Below are positions 1 to 8,093 of a stretch of 64,000 bases of DNA, piece by piece; the stretch's first letter is position 1; each line of letters opens with the position of its first letter. This DNA is from JAMXLO01 sp963812505 (lineage in GTDB: Bacteria; Pseudomonadota; Alphaproteobacteria; Acetobacterales; Acetobacteraceae), in assembly GCA_963812505.1 (NCBI GenBank), contig CAWEVM010000031.1:124001-188000 (forward strand), in the 5' to 3' direction. Under the pieces are notes generated by a model that saw only the letters and a list, made by a program, of their open reading frames with translations, searched no databases and had not been told where the DNA came from. The position numbers and the translations under genes were made by a program.

Positions 1-78
1 ATGCGGTGCAGCAAGGGTGGGACAGCTTCGTCGCCGGAGCACCCTCGCCGCCTCCGCGCGACCCGAATCAGGAGTGGC

Positions 79-1179
79 TCAGAAGCTCCCGTACTTGACC
101 CGGATAGCGGTGTCGTTCAGCTTTCTTGGCATCGAAATGAACTCGGTTCGCGCTGGATTGACGAGTACATCGAACATCCGGATACGCCGCGCGCCCTGCA
201 GTTCCTGTGGCAGCCCGCTGGACAAGGAAGAGATGTCCACGCTGTCGCCTTCGACGGCGAGGCAGAGATCGAATTCGGTCTGGCCGTAGTCGGCAAAATT
301 ATAGGCGGTCGGCGGTTGACCAGGCTGCGGGTTGGGCACCCTCGGACGCTCGACGATCCATTCGGCGGTGGCCCCCGCAATACTTGGCTGCACGTTGGTC
401 CCATCGCTCAGTACCACAGTCGGCGTGGTGGCCTGAACCGCAATCGCGGTGGGCGGGTTGGGTGTTAGGTTCACCATGACGCAGTTGACGGTCGAGGGGT
501 CAACCGCCGTCAGCACGCTGAGTATCCTGTCGCCTGGCGCGACGGAAAACCCGAGTGGCACCGGGGCTGGATCTACGCTGTCTCTCGCCCACCACTGCGT
601 CCATGCCTGCGCCGTCGTGGTGTTGTCGGGTTGCAGCACTGACACGGTGCCCATTTGGGGCAGTGATGAATCCAGATAGAGGCGCTGCCCGTCGAGCCCG
701 ATCCAGTTGGCGCAGACGTACGGTATCCCTGTCGGCCCTTGAAGCCGCTGAGGCGGCACCTGCAGATTCCCTGGAATCGTCCAGGTTCCCCAAATTTGCA
801 GGAAATGCTTGTCCTGATTGGCGGTGATATAGGCGCCGGACCAGTTGGAGCTGATTTCGAAGTTGTTTCCGTCGAAAGAAATATTGGCCACGTTCTTTTC
901 AAACAGCCGATACTCGGCCTGTTCCACCAGATCCCGCTCCACCTCGAATGGCTGTAGTCGCAGCGGCTTGCCGAACCCGATGTCCCAGGCCCGGCGCAGC
1001 AGCGGCTGACATTCGGGGTCAGGCTTGGGCGGCAGCCCGAACTGCATGAGTTGGTCCGCAGTCGCCGTTGATGGATCGAAAATTCCCTCAGGTACGGCAA
1101 AGCCAGCAAAGCGCCTCTCGATATCGGCGAGAACCGTATCCGAGACCTCTCCTCTGCCGTAACACTTGCCGCAACTCAT
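79..1179 (-). CDS. Peptidase G1 (glutamic endopeptidase, eqolisin-like)
   Basis: The central part resembles the G1 (Peptidase_A4) glutamic peptidases, known mainly as secreted acid proteases of fungi that use a Gln/Glu pair. Counting from the start chosen here (366 aa), SNWSGAYI lies near 111-118, the NWIGLDGQ block near 158-165, a candidate catalytic Gln at 175 in SLPQMGT and a candidate catalytic Glu at 273 in GATAEWIVERP. These match the ILQTG and NAEFIIED positions of scytalidoglutamic peptidase. I see no N-terminal signal peptide; about 105 residues without recognised similarity precede the domain, with Cys residues in MSCGKC. The ATG at 1179 overlaps the stop of the upstream gene by ATGA, so I prefer it to the start 21 bases further out. 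It is probably co-transcribed with the PAP2 and cyclase genes. Activity is inferred, not shown. Confidence 0.72.
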   Translation of the reverse strand: MSCGKCYGRGEVSDTVLADIERRFAGFAVPEGIFDPSTATADQLMQFGLPPKPDPECQPLLRRAWDIGFGKPLRLQPFEVERDLVEQAEYRLFEKNVANISFDGNNFEISSNWSGAYITANQDKHFLQIWGTWTIPGNLQVPPQRLQGPTGIPYVCANWIGLDGQRLYLDSSLPQMGTVSVLQPDNTTTAQAWTQWWARDSVDPAPVPLGFSVAPGDRILSVLTAVDPSTVNCVMVNLTPNPPTAIAVQATTPTVVLSDGTNVQPSIAGATAEWIVERPRVPNPQPGQPPTAYNFADYGQTEFDLCLAVEGDSVDISSLSSGLPQELQGARRIRMFDVLVNPARTEFISMPRKLNDTAIRVKYGSF

Positions 1180-2186
1180 GGCCCATCCTCCAACTGCCAC
1201 TCGGCACGTGCCAGATCGACCGCATGCTGGTACAATGTCGTTCCGGCCAAGGGTGCACCGCCCAGCGACGTTCCGGTCAGAAAGATCGGCACCGAAGCTT
1301 GCAATTGTGGCAACGTCGCCAGCGCTATGGCCCTGCCGGCGTCACTGTCGCTTGGATAATGCAGACCGGCTATCTCGCGGTTCCGTGCGATGCGATCTGC
1401 CAGGGTCCATAGGTCTTCCAGCACCGTGTTCTGCTGAGGCAGCGTGTTGAAGATATCGTTTACACATAGTGCCATCAGATGGGCCTGCGTCGAATGACCG
1501 CTCGGGAACGACGCGTGCCCCGGCACCTGGATCGGCGGCAGCAGAGCCGGACAGAGTTCCGATGCGCGAGGCCGCTTGTACAGGCCCTTGAAGTACATCG
1601 CGACAAAGGTGCCGACCTGGCTGGCGAGAGTCAGCACCTTGGTCGTTTGCGGATATGCGCCAGGATTTGCGGTCAGCAGGTTCAGGAAATAACTGATGAA
1701 CTCATTGGCCTGCGACAGAATCTCGTCCAGGGCGTCGGCGCGCTCATTGGCCGCCGCGGTGACGAGGCCGGTGAGCTCGGCCTGCACGACCGCCGGGTTC
1801 AGCGTCGCCCAATTGGTGAGAGGAGCAGTTGGAGGCGGCGGAGCAGGCACCCAGTTCGGCCAATACTGCTGAAAGGGGGCGGGAGGCGGGTTGGCCGGCT
1901 GTATGGTTTGCCAATTCGACGCAGCGAACTCGATCAGCGCCAGCCAGGAAAACCACTCGGCGGACCAGTTGCGCGCTGGAAAGCGGGTGATATCGGGGAC
2001 GATGGTCAACTGCCCGATCGTCTGCGGCGGAACACTGAGCGGCCCGCTGTCCGGCGTGGTGACGAAAGGCAGGTCCACGCGGTCGGCGAAATACCATCCC
2101 GAACTGGTGCTGGTGGCGTTGCCGCCGCCGCCTGCGTTGGCGGCGTTGCCGTCATTGCCGTCGTTACCGTCAAAACTACCAGTCAT
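1176..2186 (-). CDS. PAP2 superfamily / vanadium-dependent haloperoxidase-like protein
   Basis: The C-terminal half carries the three phosphatase/haloperoxidase blocks that bind phosphate or vanadate: K200 with RP at 205-206 (KGLYKRPRAS), the SFPSGHS block with Ser229-His231, and RIARNREIAGLHYPSD with Arg269/His276 near 266-280. This arrangement (short K-to-RP spacing, long N-terminal helical part) fits the soluble acid phosphatase/vanadium haloperoxidase group more than integral-membrane PAP2 lipid phosphatases, and I see no transmembrane helices. The first 30 residues are low complexity, rich in Gly, Asn and Asp. A strong AGGAGG ribosome site precedes the ATG. It starts 27 bases after the cyclase gene and overlaps the G1 peptidase start by 4 bases, so the three look like one transcript. 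Whether it acts as phosphatase or haloperoxidase cannot be told from sequence. Confidence 0.8.
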   Translation of the reverse strand: MTGSFDGNDGNDGNAANAGGGGNATSTSSGWYFADRVDLPFVTTPDSGPLSVPPQTIGQLTIVPDITRFPARNWSAEWFSWLALIEFAASNWQTIQPANPPPAPFQQYWPNWVPAPPPPTAPLTNWATLNPAVVQAELTGLVTAAANERADALDEILSQANEFISYFLNLLTANPGAYPQTTKVLTLASQVGTFVAMYFKGLYKRPRASELCPALLPPIQVPGHASFPSGHSTQAHLMALCVNDIFNTLPQQNTVLEDLWTLADRIARNREIAGLHYPSDSDAGRAIALATLPQLQASVPIFLTGTSLGGAPLAGTTLYQHAVDLARAEWQLEDGP

Positions 2187-2213
2187 GGATTTCCTCCTGC
2201 GGCCTATTGCCCA

Positions 2214-4148
2214 CTAGTCAGGCACACCGGCCAGATGGAGTCGATGCGCGAACAGGTCACGGACGTCACCGCGCAGTGGGGTCCGCGCGCGAAAGGTCGC
2301 AACGCGGTACGCCGGCACCAAATGCAGCAGGCGCTGTACCATCTCGCGAGCCTCGTCGATGTCGCCTGTGGCCACCAGACCTGCGATCAGGCAGCGCAGG
2401 TTCGAGGTGTTGCCGGGTGCGCGGGCAGCCGACATCCGGGCCCATGCGATCGCCTCTTCGTAACGGTCGCCGAGGTAATAAGCCTGCGACAGGTAGTGCT
2501 CCAGCCAAAAGGCGTCCGCACCGAGCGGTGACAGCCGGACTGCGCGCTCGGCTCTCGCCAAAGCTGTTGCGGCGTCGCCGAGATAACCGCACGTGAGACT
2601 GCTGTATGCCCAGGCCCAGGCGCAGCTTGGTCCAGCCGTCAGAGCACGCTCAAGGTAGTTCCGCGCGGCATCGTAATCCTTCAGCAGATACGACTGTAAG
2701 TGCCCATAGATCGCAAGCCCAACCGCGTCATTGCGATCCCGCTCGATCGCCATTGCCGCTGCCTTGGCTGCCAACGCCTGATCCGCTGGCTCATCTTCGG
2801 ACCACCCCTGACCGATCCACCGCATCCGCAGCGAAGCCAGGTGCGAATACGCGGGGGCGTAGTCGGGATCGTGCTGAATGGCCTGCTCCAGCAGTTCACG
2901 CGCCCGCTCGATGGATGGTCGATCCATGCGGTAGAACACATCGAGCGCCTGCAGCGTAAGGTCGTATGCCGTGATGCTGCTTGGGTGCTTGCGCAGCGCG
3001 CGAGTCAGTTCGCGCTCGCGAACGTACGGCGCGACAGCGCCGACCACGCGCATGGCGATGCGGTCCTGCAGATCGAACAGGTCCGACATTTCCCCGTCGA
3101 GGCGGTCGGCCCAGATCAGGTGCCCGGACTCGGCCTCGCAAAGCTCCACCGCTATGCGCAGCTTGTTGGCAGCCCGACGGAGACTGCCGTGTAGCACATA
3201 GCGCACGTCAAGTTCGTAACCGATCCGCCGCAGATCCAGCGGTGCGTTCGCAAACCCGAGAGTTGAGCTGCGCGCGATGACAAGCAGGTCCTTCAGGCCG
3301 CCAAGCAGGCGGATGATGTCATCCACCATGCCCTCGGCGAAATACGCATCCGCCTTGTCCTCCTGCAATGTGCGGAAAGGCAGCACCGCAAGCGAAGGAC
3401 GATAGTCCTCGTCGGACTGCCGTTCCGGGCGGAACTCCCGCCGCCGCATCGCGGGCATGCCCGCCCAGGACAGACATGTCTCCGGCGCGATGCGGTAGAC
3501 CATCACAGGTTGACCTATGTTTTTGAGCCGGCGTTCACCGACCGGCTCATAGGTCGTCGTGACGACGCCGCTGACCTGCTCAAACACAGTGCCGGATATG
3601 AAGATGCCGCCCGGGTCAGCGATCTGTTCCAGTCGTGCTGCGATGTTGATCGCGTTGCCACCTGCGCGCCCCTGCTGCAGGATGACCTCGCCGGAATTGA
3701 TCCCCATGCGATATTCGATGTGCATATCGGGCGACAGGCGCGCGTTGCGCCTGGCGGAATCGGCCTGCATGCGGAGCGCACACTTGAGGGCTTCGACGGC
3801 GCTGGGAAACTCAGCCATGAGCCCATCGCCGGCGTGCGAGATGACACGGCCATGAGATTTCTGGATCTCCCGCATCAGACGATCCATCGCCGCATTGACG
3901 CGCCGATGCGCCGCTTCTTCGCCAGCCGCCATCAGCATGCTGTAGCCGCGAATGTCGGCGCCCAGGATCGCGGCAAGCCGTCGCCGGATGCTCCTGCGAC
4001 CGGAGACGGGCGCCACCGGGAAGAAGTGCTCCGCCGAGTTGATCATCCTGGCCTCGGCGGCACGCTCGGGGACCGACACTGCCGGCGCCGGCAATGCCTG
4101 CACGAATTCGCCAGCCTGCCCTCGATGTCGCTTTTCAGCTGTGAGCAT
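2214..4148 (-). CDS. Class III adenylate/guanylate cyclase with TolB-like and TPR regions
   Basis: From the ATG chosen (644 aa), the N-terminal catalytic domain spans about 50-230. Both metal-binding Asp residues are present: D65 in ADIRGYS and D108 in HAGDGLMAEF. The NAINIAARLE block supplies the Asn and Arg used at the transition state, so it is probably an active cyclase making cAMP or cGMP. A TolB-like N-terminal region (PSLAVLPF, about 265-370) and TPR-like helices to the C-terminus follow; this three-part form is common in alphaproteobacteria and the TPR part may sense a partner. No transmembrane segment is visible, so it is likely cytoplasmic. The start is uncertain: a GTG at 4226 and an ATG at 4046 are alternatives, and none has a strong ribosome site. 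Confidence 0.85.
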   Translation of the reverse strand: MLTAEKRHRGQAGEFVQALPAPAVSVPERAAEARMINSAEHFFPVAPVSGRRSIRRRLAAILGADIRGYSMLMAAGEEAAHRRVNAAMDRLMREIQKSHGRVISHAGDGLMAEFPSAVEALKCALRMQADSARRNARLSPDMHIEYRMGINSGEVILQQGRAGGNAINIAARLEQIADPGGIFISGTVFEQVSGVVTTTYEPVGERRLKNIGQPVMVYRIAPETCLSWAGMPAMRRREFRPERQSDEDYRPSLAVLPFRTLQEDKADAYFAEGMVDDIIRLLGGLKDLLVIARSSTLGFANAPLDLRRIGYELDVRYVLHGSLRRAANKLRIAVELCEAESGHLIWADRLDGEMSDLFDLQDRIAMRVVGAVAPYVRERELTRALRKHPSSITAYDLTLQALDVFYRMDRPSIERARELLEQAIQHDPDYAPAYSHLASLRMRWIGQGWSEDEPADQALAAKAAAMAIERDRNDAVGLAIYGHLQSYLLKDYDAARNYLERALTAGPSCAWAWAYSSLTCGYLGDAATALARAERAVRLSPLGADAFWLEHYLSQAYYLGDRYEEAIAWARMSAARAPGNTSNLRCLIAGLVATGDIDEAREMVQRLLHLVPAYRVATFRARTPLRGDVRDLFAHRLHLAGVPD

Positions 4149-4246
4149 GGGCGCCACCGTTCTGGTTTGCGGCAAGAGGACATCCCAAATGCAGCCGCAA
4201 CCCGGGCTGCGGCAACATGTACACACGGGCTGCGCGCAAGCCGTGA

Positions 4247-4411
4247 TTACGCGGCTGCAGGACTTATCCCGAGCACTCGTCCAGCACTGTGAAGTGCTTC
4301 ACAACACATCGCACATAGATGCTCGCCCAGTTCTGTCTCTTGAAAGATTTCGGCGAGTGGCTCCAGGAGATCGAACGCGTGGTTCACGGTCGATAAGCCG
4401 CAGCGGACCAT
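4247..4411 (-). CDS. Possible small protein or gene remnant (54 aa)
   Basis: The interval between the cyclase and zapE is about 300 bases if the cyclase starts at 4148. It holds one minus-strand frame that reads like protein: NHAFDLLEPLAEIFQETELG followed by a Cys-rich helix and ending GISPAAA. The likely start is the ATG at 4411, but there is no good ribosome site and the frame stays open far upstream into the antisense of zapE. It overlaps nothing on the same strand if the cyclase starts at 4148. I do not recognise a family. It may be a real small gene, a 3' remnant or chance. Confidence 0.2.
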   Translation of the reverse strand: MVRCGLSTVNHAFDLLEPLAEIFQETELGEHLCAMCCEALHSAGRVLGISPAAA

Positions 4412-4451
4412 CTGCGTGGTCTGCGTGCATCTGCTCTTATCTGCGCAGAGG

Positions 4452-5603
4452 TTAGCCCAGATGCGGCAGTTCCAGCCAGTCGCGGCTTTGCATTTCGTCC
4501 AGTCGCGACGCCGTCCGCTCGAACATCCGCGCGTTCTCGCCACGCTGATACAGCTTGTCCGGCGTTGCATCCGCCGATGCAATCAGCTTCACGCGGTGAT
4601 CGTACAGCGTGTCGATCAGAATGATGAACCGCCGCGCCTTGTCGTAGTTGTCTGGCGACAGACGCGGGATGCCGCCGAGGATGAGCGTATGAAAGCGTGT
4701 CGCCAGCGCCAGGAAGTCGCCCGGGCCGAGCGCCATGCCGCACAACAGCTCGAAGTCGCAGCGCGCGACGCCCTCCGCCGCAAGTGGCACGACGAAGCGA
4801 CGGCCCATCACCCACAATGTCTCCGGCTTGCCTTCGGCGCCGCCGGTCAGCTCCGCGAATGCGCGATCCAGCTCCTGCTCGGCACGAGCATCGGCCGGCA
4901 CCAGCCAGGTGCGCATGCCGCGCAGCCGTTCACGCCGGAAGTCGCGGCCGGCGTCCATCGTCACCACATCCAGCCGCTGCTTGATCAGCTCGATGAACGG
5001 CAGGAACGCATCGCGCCCCGGCTGGCCCTTGAACAGATCGTCCAGCGCGATGTTGGATGTTGCGACCACCACCACCCCGCGATCGAACAACGCCTGGAAC
5101 AGCCGGCCAAGGATCATCGCGTCGGCAATATCGTTCACCTGGAATTCATCGAAGCACAGCAGCGCCGCCTCGGCCGCGATCGAATCCGCCAGCGGCGGGA
5201 TCGGATCGTCGATCTCCGGATTGACGCTCCTGAACGCCTGGAACCGCGTGTGCACATTCTGCATGAAGCGATGGAAGTGGATCCGCTGTTTGCGGCGCAC
5301 ATCGGCCGCGGCGAAGAACAGGTCCATCAGCATGGATTTGCCGCGGCCCACCTCGCCCACGATGTAGAGGCCGTTCGGCTGCTCGGGCGACGGGTCGCGG
5401 CGCAGAAGTCGCGAGAACAGGCCGAAGCCATTAAGCTGGCGCGAAGGCGGGTCGTAGCCACGCAGCGTGGTCCAAAGCCTCTGGAGGCGCTCCGCCACGA
5501 ATTGCTGCGAGGGGTCAGGCGCCAGTTCGCCGGCCGCCACCATCGCCCGGAAGGCTGGCAGCGGCCCGCGCTGCGCAGGGGTGTCGGCGCCCGGGTGGTC
5601 CAT
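4452..5603 (-). CDS. zapE: Cell division protein ZapE (AFG1-like ATPase)
   Basis: AFG1/ZapE-family P-loop ATPase of 383 aa. ZapE is known to act at the Z-ring in E. coli, while the mitochondrial relative is linked to respiratory-complex turnover. Walker A is GEVGRGKS at about 83-90, Walker B is LLCFDEFQV near 148-156, and the family block HFHRFMQNVH follows Walker A. The C-terminal part carries FIILIDTLYDH and the family-typical ending. The ATG at 5603 (MDHPGADTP) is chosen because the residues further upstream are antisense to the divergent oxygenase gene, which starts 69 bases away. The pair therefore shares a short divergent promoter region. Confidence 0.92.
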   Translation of the reverse strand: MDHPGADTPAQRGPLPAFRAMVAAGELAPDPSQQFVAERLQRLWTTLRGYDPPSRQLNGFGLFSRLLRRDPSPEQPNGLYIVGEVGRGKSMLMDLFFAAADVRRKQRIHFHRFMQNVHTRFQAFRSVNPEIDDPIPPLADSIAAEAALLCFDEFQVNDIADAMILGRLFQALFDRGVVVVATSNIALDDLFKGQPGRDAFLPFIELIKQRLDVVTMDAGRDFRRERLRGMRTWLVPADARAEQELDRAFAELTGGAEGKPETLWVMGRRFVVPLAAEGVARCDFELLCGMALGPGDFLALATRFHTLILGGIPRLSPDNYDKARRFIILIDTLYDHRVKLIASADATPDKLYQRGENARMFERTASRLDEMQSRDWLELPHLG

Positions 5604-5672
5604 GTCCGGCTGGCAGATAGCGCGTCGGTGCCCGGGGTTCAACGCAGCGGGTTCCGTGCTAAGCAGCGCCGC

Positions 5673-6305
5673 ATGATCGAACTCGACTACGCCGCGCTTC
5701 GCGCCACGCCGGTGGCGACGGATCCGTTCCCACACGTGGTGGTGCCGAACTTCGTGCCGCCGGCGGCCCTCCGCGCCGTGGTCGCCGACCTGCCGCCGCT
5801 GGGCCGGCGCGGCTCATTCCCGCTCGATGCGCTATCGCTGGGATCGAACGCGCGGGCTCTGATGGACGAACTCAACGGCCCGCGGCTGCGCCAGGCGATC
5901 GCTGATGCGTTTGGTCTCGACCTCGCGGACGCACCGACAATGGTGACGCTGCGCGGCTGGACCAATGACCGCGACGGCTACATCCATTGCGACTCCACCG
6001 CCAAGCGCGTCACCATGCTGCTGTATCTGAACCCGGCGACGGATGCCTGGACGCAGCACGATGGCTGCCTGCGCCTGCTGCGCGGTCCCGACAACCTCGA
6101 GAACTACGCGGTGGAGGTCCCGCCGGTGAACGGCACGCTGCTGGTGTTCCCGAACGGCCCGACCACCTGGCATGGCCACAAGCGGTTCACCGGGCAGCGC
6201 TATTCGGTGCAGCTCAACTACATGACCACTGATGCCAAGGCGCGCAGCGAGCTGCGGCGGCACCGGCTGTCGGCACTCATGAAGCGGCTGACCCGCGCGG
6301 CGTGA
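5673..6305 (+). CDS. 2OG-Fe(II) oxygenase family protein
   Basis: A 210-aa protein of the prolyl 4-hydroxylase/2-oxoglutarate-dependent dioxygenase fold. The iron ligands are visible as H105-x-D107 in YIHCDSTAKR and a distal His167 in TTWHGHKRF; Arg176 (GQRYSVQLNY) is the likely 2-oxoglutarate anchor. Substrate is unknown. The start is the ATG of MIELDYAAL. The frame is open far upstream, but that part is antisense to zapE and is not protein-like. It is divergent from zapE, and the next gene on the same strand begins 52 bases after its stop. Confidence 0.85.
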   Translation: MIELDYAALRATPVATDPFPHVVVPNFVPPAALRAVVADLPPLGRRGSFPLDALSLGSNARALMDELNGPRLRQAIADAFGLDLADAPTMVTLRGWTNDRDGYIHCDSTAKRVTMLLYLNPATDAWTQHDGCLRLLRGPDNLENYAVEVPPVNGTLLVFPNGPTTWHGHKRFTGQRYSVQLNYMTTDAKARSELRRHRLSALMKRLTRAA

Positions 6306-6357
6306 CCTTACGAAACCTTCACGCAGCGGGAAAAGCTGGCGCAAGCTGACCCGAAGA

Positions 6358-6960
6358 ATGATCCCTTTGCCTGTCAAGGAGGGACCCAAGATCGGTGGAA
6401 CACGAAGCGCTCTGTTGGCTGCCAGTCTTTTTGTCGCCGCCCCGGCCGTCGCGGCCCAGCCGGACGGCGGGCACTACGTCTGGGTTCCCGCCGGCTCCAC
6501 GGTGGTGATGCTGCCGGCCACACAGGCCACCCAAGTCGATTTCCCAGTGGCCCACATGATTGCCCAGCAGGCGGCGATGATGGACCGCATGTTCGCCGAC
6601 ATGGATACGCTGCTGGCGACGGCGATGCCCGATCCTGACCAGATGATACGCTCAGTGATGCAGGGGATACCGCCAGGCTCGGACGTTGTCGTGACGTCGT
6701 TCTCGACCGGCAACGGCGACACATGCAGCCAGACGATCACCTATGGCTACCCGGGCAATGGCGGGCAGCCGCAGGTCAAGGTCAGCAGCACCGGCAACGC
6801 GTGTGGTGCGATTGGGTCCGACGGCCCGGTTGGCGTGATGCAGACGCTGCCCATGCAGCAGCCCGTCGCTCCCGCGCCGGTCGCGCCGCGGCATGGTCGG
6901 CTGTGGACGATCAGCTATCCGCCGCATCAGGTGACCACCGGCACACCGCCGCGCACCTGA
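6358..6960 (+). CDS. Hypothetical exported protein
   Basis: A 200-aa protein with a hydrophobic signal segment (SALLAASLFVAAPAVAA, about 18-34) and a likely signal-peptidase I site after AVAA. The mature part has VWVPAGSTVVMLP, a Met/Gln-rich stretch (near 65-85), a Cys pair near 122 and 149 that could form a disulfide, and a Pro/Gln-rich tail. I do not recognise a family; similar short exported proteins occur in Acetobacteraceae. The start is uncertain: a perfect AAGGAGGG at 6376-6383 lies inside the frame but is followed by ATC rather than a normal start codon, so the upstream ATG is used. Confidence 0.6.
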   Translation: MIPLPVKEGPKIGGTRSALLAASLFVAAPAVAAQPDGGHYVWVPAGSTVVMLPATQATQVDFPVAHMIAQQAAMMDRMFADMDTLLATAMPDPDQMIRSVMQGIPPGSDVVVTSFSTGNGDTCSQTITYGYPGNGGQPQVKVSSTGNACGAIGSDGPVGVMQTLPMQQPVAPAPVAPRHGRLWTISYPPHQVTTGTPPRT

Positions 6961-7089
6961 GGGCCCGCATGAATCTGTGATGTCGGCTGCGCTGCCGCTC
7001 GCACGTCCCTTGCCATTGAGAAAGCGCCACCCGAGCATGAGTGGCGCTGGCGAGGACAGGCATAATGGCAGCGACCGCTTCGATCGTGG

Positions 7090-7306
7090 TTGGGGCTATG
7101 GGATGGCCATGGTACTCGGCACGACTGCCGAGGGCATTCCGGCCGGCGCGTATGGTTGGGACGGCGGCATGGGAACCACCTGGGTGGCCGATCAGCGCTC
7201 CGATCTGACCGCGATCCTCATGACGCAGACCATGTTCACCAGCCCAGATCTGCCGCAGGTGCACAAGGATTTCTGGCGCGCCGCGTTTCGTCCGGGGAAC
7301 TCGTAA
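7090..7306 (+). pseudogene. 3' remnant of a beta-lactamase-family serine hydrolase
   Basis: The last ~70 codons encode a recognisable C-terminus of the class C beta-lactamase/esterase family: GYGMAMVLGT, GAYGWDGGMGTTWVADQ and TQTMFTSPDLPQVHKDFW. The YGWDGGMGT part corresponds to the loop that follows the third active-site strand in full-length relatives, which are usually around 400 aa. The catalytic SxxK and YxN parts are absent, and the sequence before about 7090 shows no trace of them, so the gene is a 5'-truncated fossil. An ATG at 6977 could open the frame, but the residues it adds do not resemble the family. A 10-base-loop hairpin (7023-7030 with 7041-7048) sits just before the remnant. 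Confidence 0.7.
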
Positions 7307-7309
7307 ATC

Positions 7310-8092
7310 CTAAACCTGGCGCTCAACGATCAATTGCTTGATCGCGCCGATCGCCTTCGCCGGATTGAGCCCCTTCGGACATGTATCGGTGCAGTTCATG
7401 ATCGTGTGGCAGCGATACAGTTTGAATGGGTCCTCCAGCGCATCCAGCCGCTCGCCAGTGTACTCGTCGCGTAAATCGGCAATCCACCGATATGCCTGCA
7501 ACAGCACCGCTGGCCCCAGATAGCGGTCGCCGTTCCACCAATAGCTCGGACACGCGGTGGAGCAGCAGAAGCAAAGGATGCACTCCCACAGCCCGTCCAG
7601 CTTGGCGCGTTCCTCGCGGCTTTGCAGACGCTCGCCATCCGGCGGCGCCGGGCTGTCGGCCTGGAGCCACGGCTCGATGCTCTGTAGCTGCGCATAGACC
7701 TGCGACAGATCCGGCACGAGGTCCTTCACGACCGGCATATGCGGCAACGGCGCGATGCGCACCGCGCCCTTCACCTCGTCGATCGGCTTCAGGCACGCGA
7801 GCGTGTTGCCGCCATCGATATTCATCGCGCATGACCCGCAGATGCCTTCGCGGCAGGAGCGGCGGAAGGTCAGCGTCGGATCGACCTCGTTCTTGATCTT
7901 GATCAGCGCGTCCAACACCATCGGACCGCACGCATCGAGGTCTATCTCGTAAGTGTCGGTGCGCGGATTCTGTCCGTCGTCGGGGTTCCAGCGATAGATA
8001 CGGAATTCCCGAATATGCCTTGCACCGGCTTGCGCCTTATAGGTCTTGCCACGGCCAATGCGGCTGTTGGCAGGCAGCGTGAAGGCAGCCAT
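7310..8092 (-). CDS. sdhB: Succinate dehydrogenase iron-sulfur subunit
   Basis: Complex II subunit of 260 aa that passes electrons from the flavoprotein to quinone through three clusters. The [2Fe-2S] ligands are C80, C85, C88 and C100 (CREGICGSC); the [4Fe-4S] and [3Fe-4S] clusters use C171, C174, C177, C181 and C228, C234, C238 (CILCFCCSTACP and CHTIMNCTDTCPKG). Length and order are normal. It is the last gene of sdhC-sdhD-sdhA-sdhB, starting one base after the sdhA stop, which implies translational coupling. The protein sits on the cytoplasmic face of the inner membrane. Confidence 0.98.
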   Translation of the reverse strand: MAAFTLPANSRIGRGKTYKAQAGARHIREFRIYRWNPDDGQNPRTDTYEIDLDACGPMVLDALIKIKNEVDPTLTFRRSCREGICGSCAMNIDGGNTLACLKPIDEVKGAVRIAPLPHMPVVKDLVPDLSQVYAQLQSIEPWLQADSPAPPDGERLQSREERAKLDGLWECILCFCCSTACPSYWWNGDRYLGPAVLLQAYRWIADLRDEYTGERLDALEDPFKLYRCHTIMNCTDTCPKGLNPAKAIGAIKQLIVERQV

Positions 8093-8093
8093 C

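Noticed and set aside
1..468. Plus-strand open frame at the left edge
   Set aside because: Antisense to the G1 peptidase gene; no family resemblance. Bases 1-78 hold nothing I can support.
4416..5672. Upstream extension of the 2OG oxygenase frame
   Set aside because: Antisense to zapE; the true domain begins at 5673.
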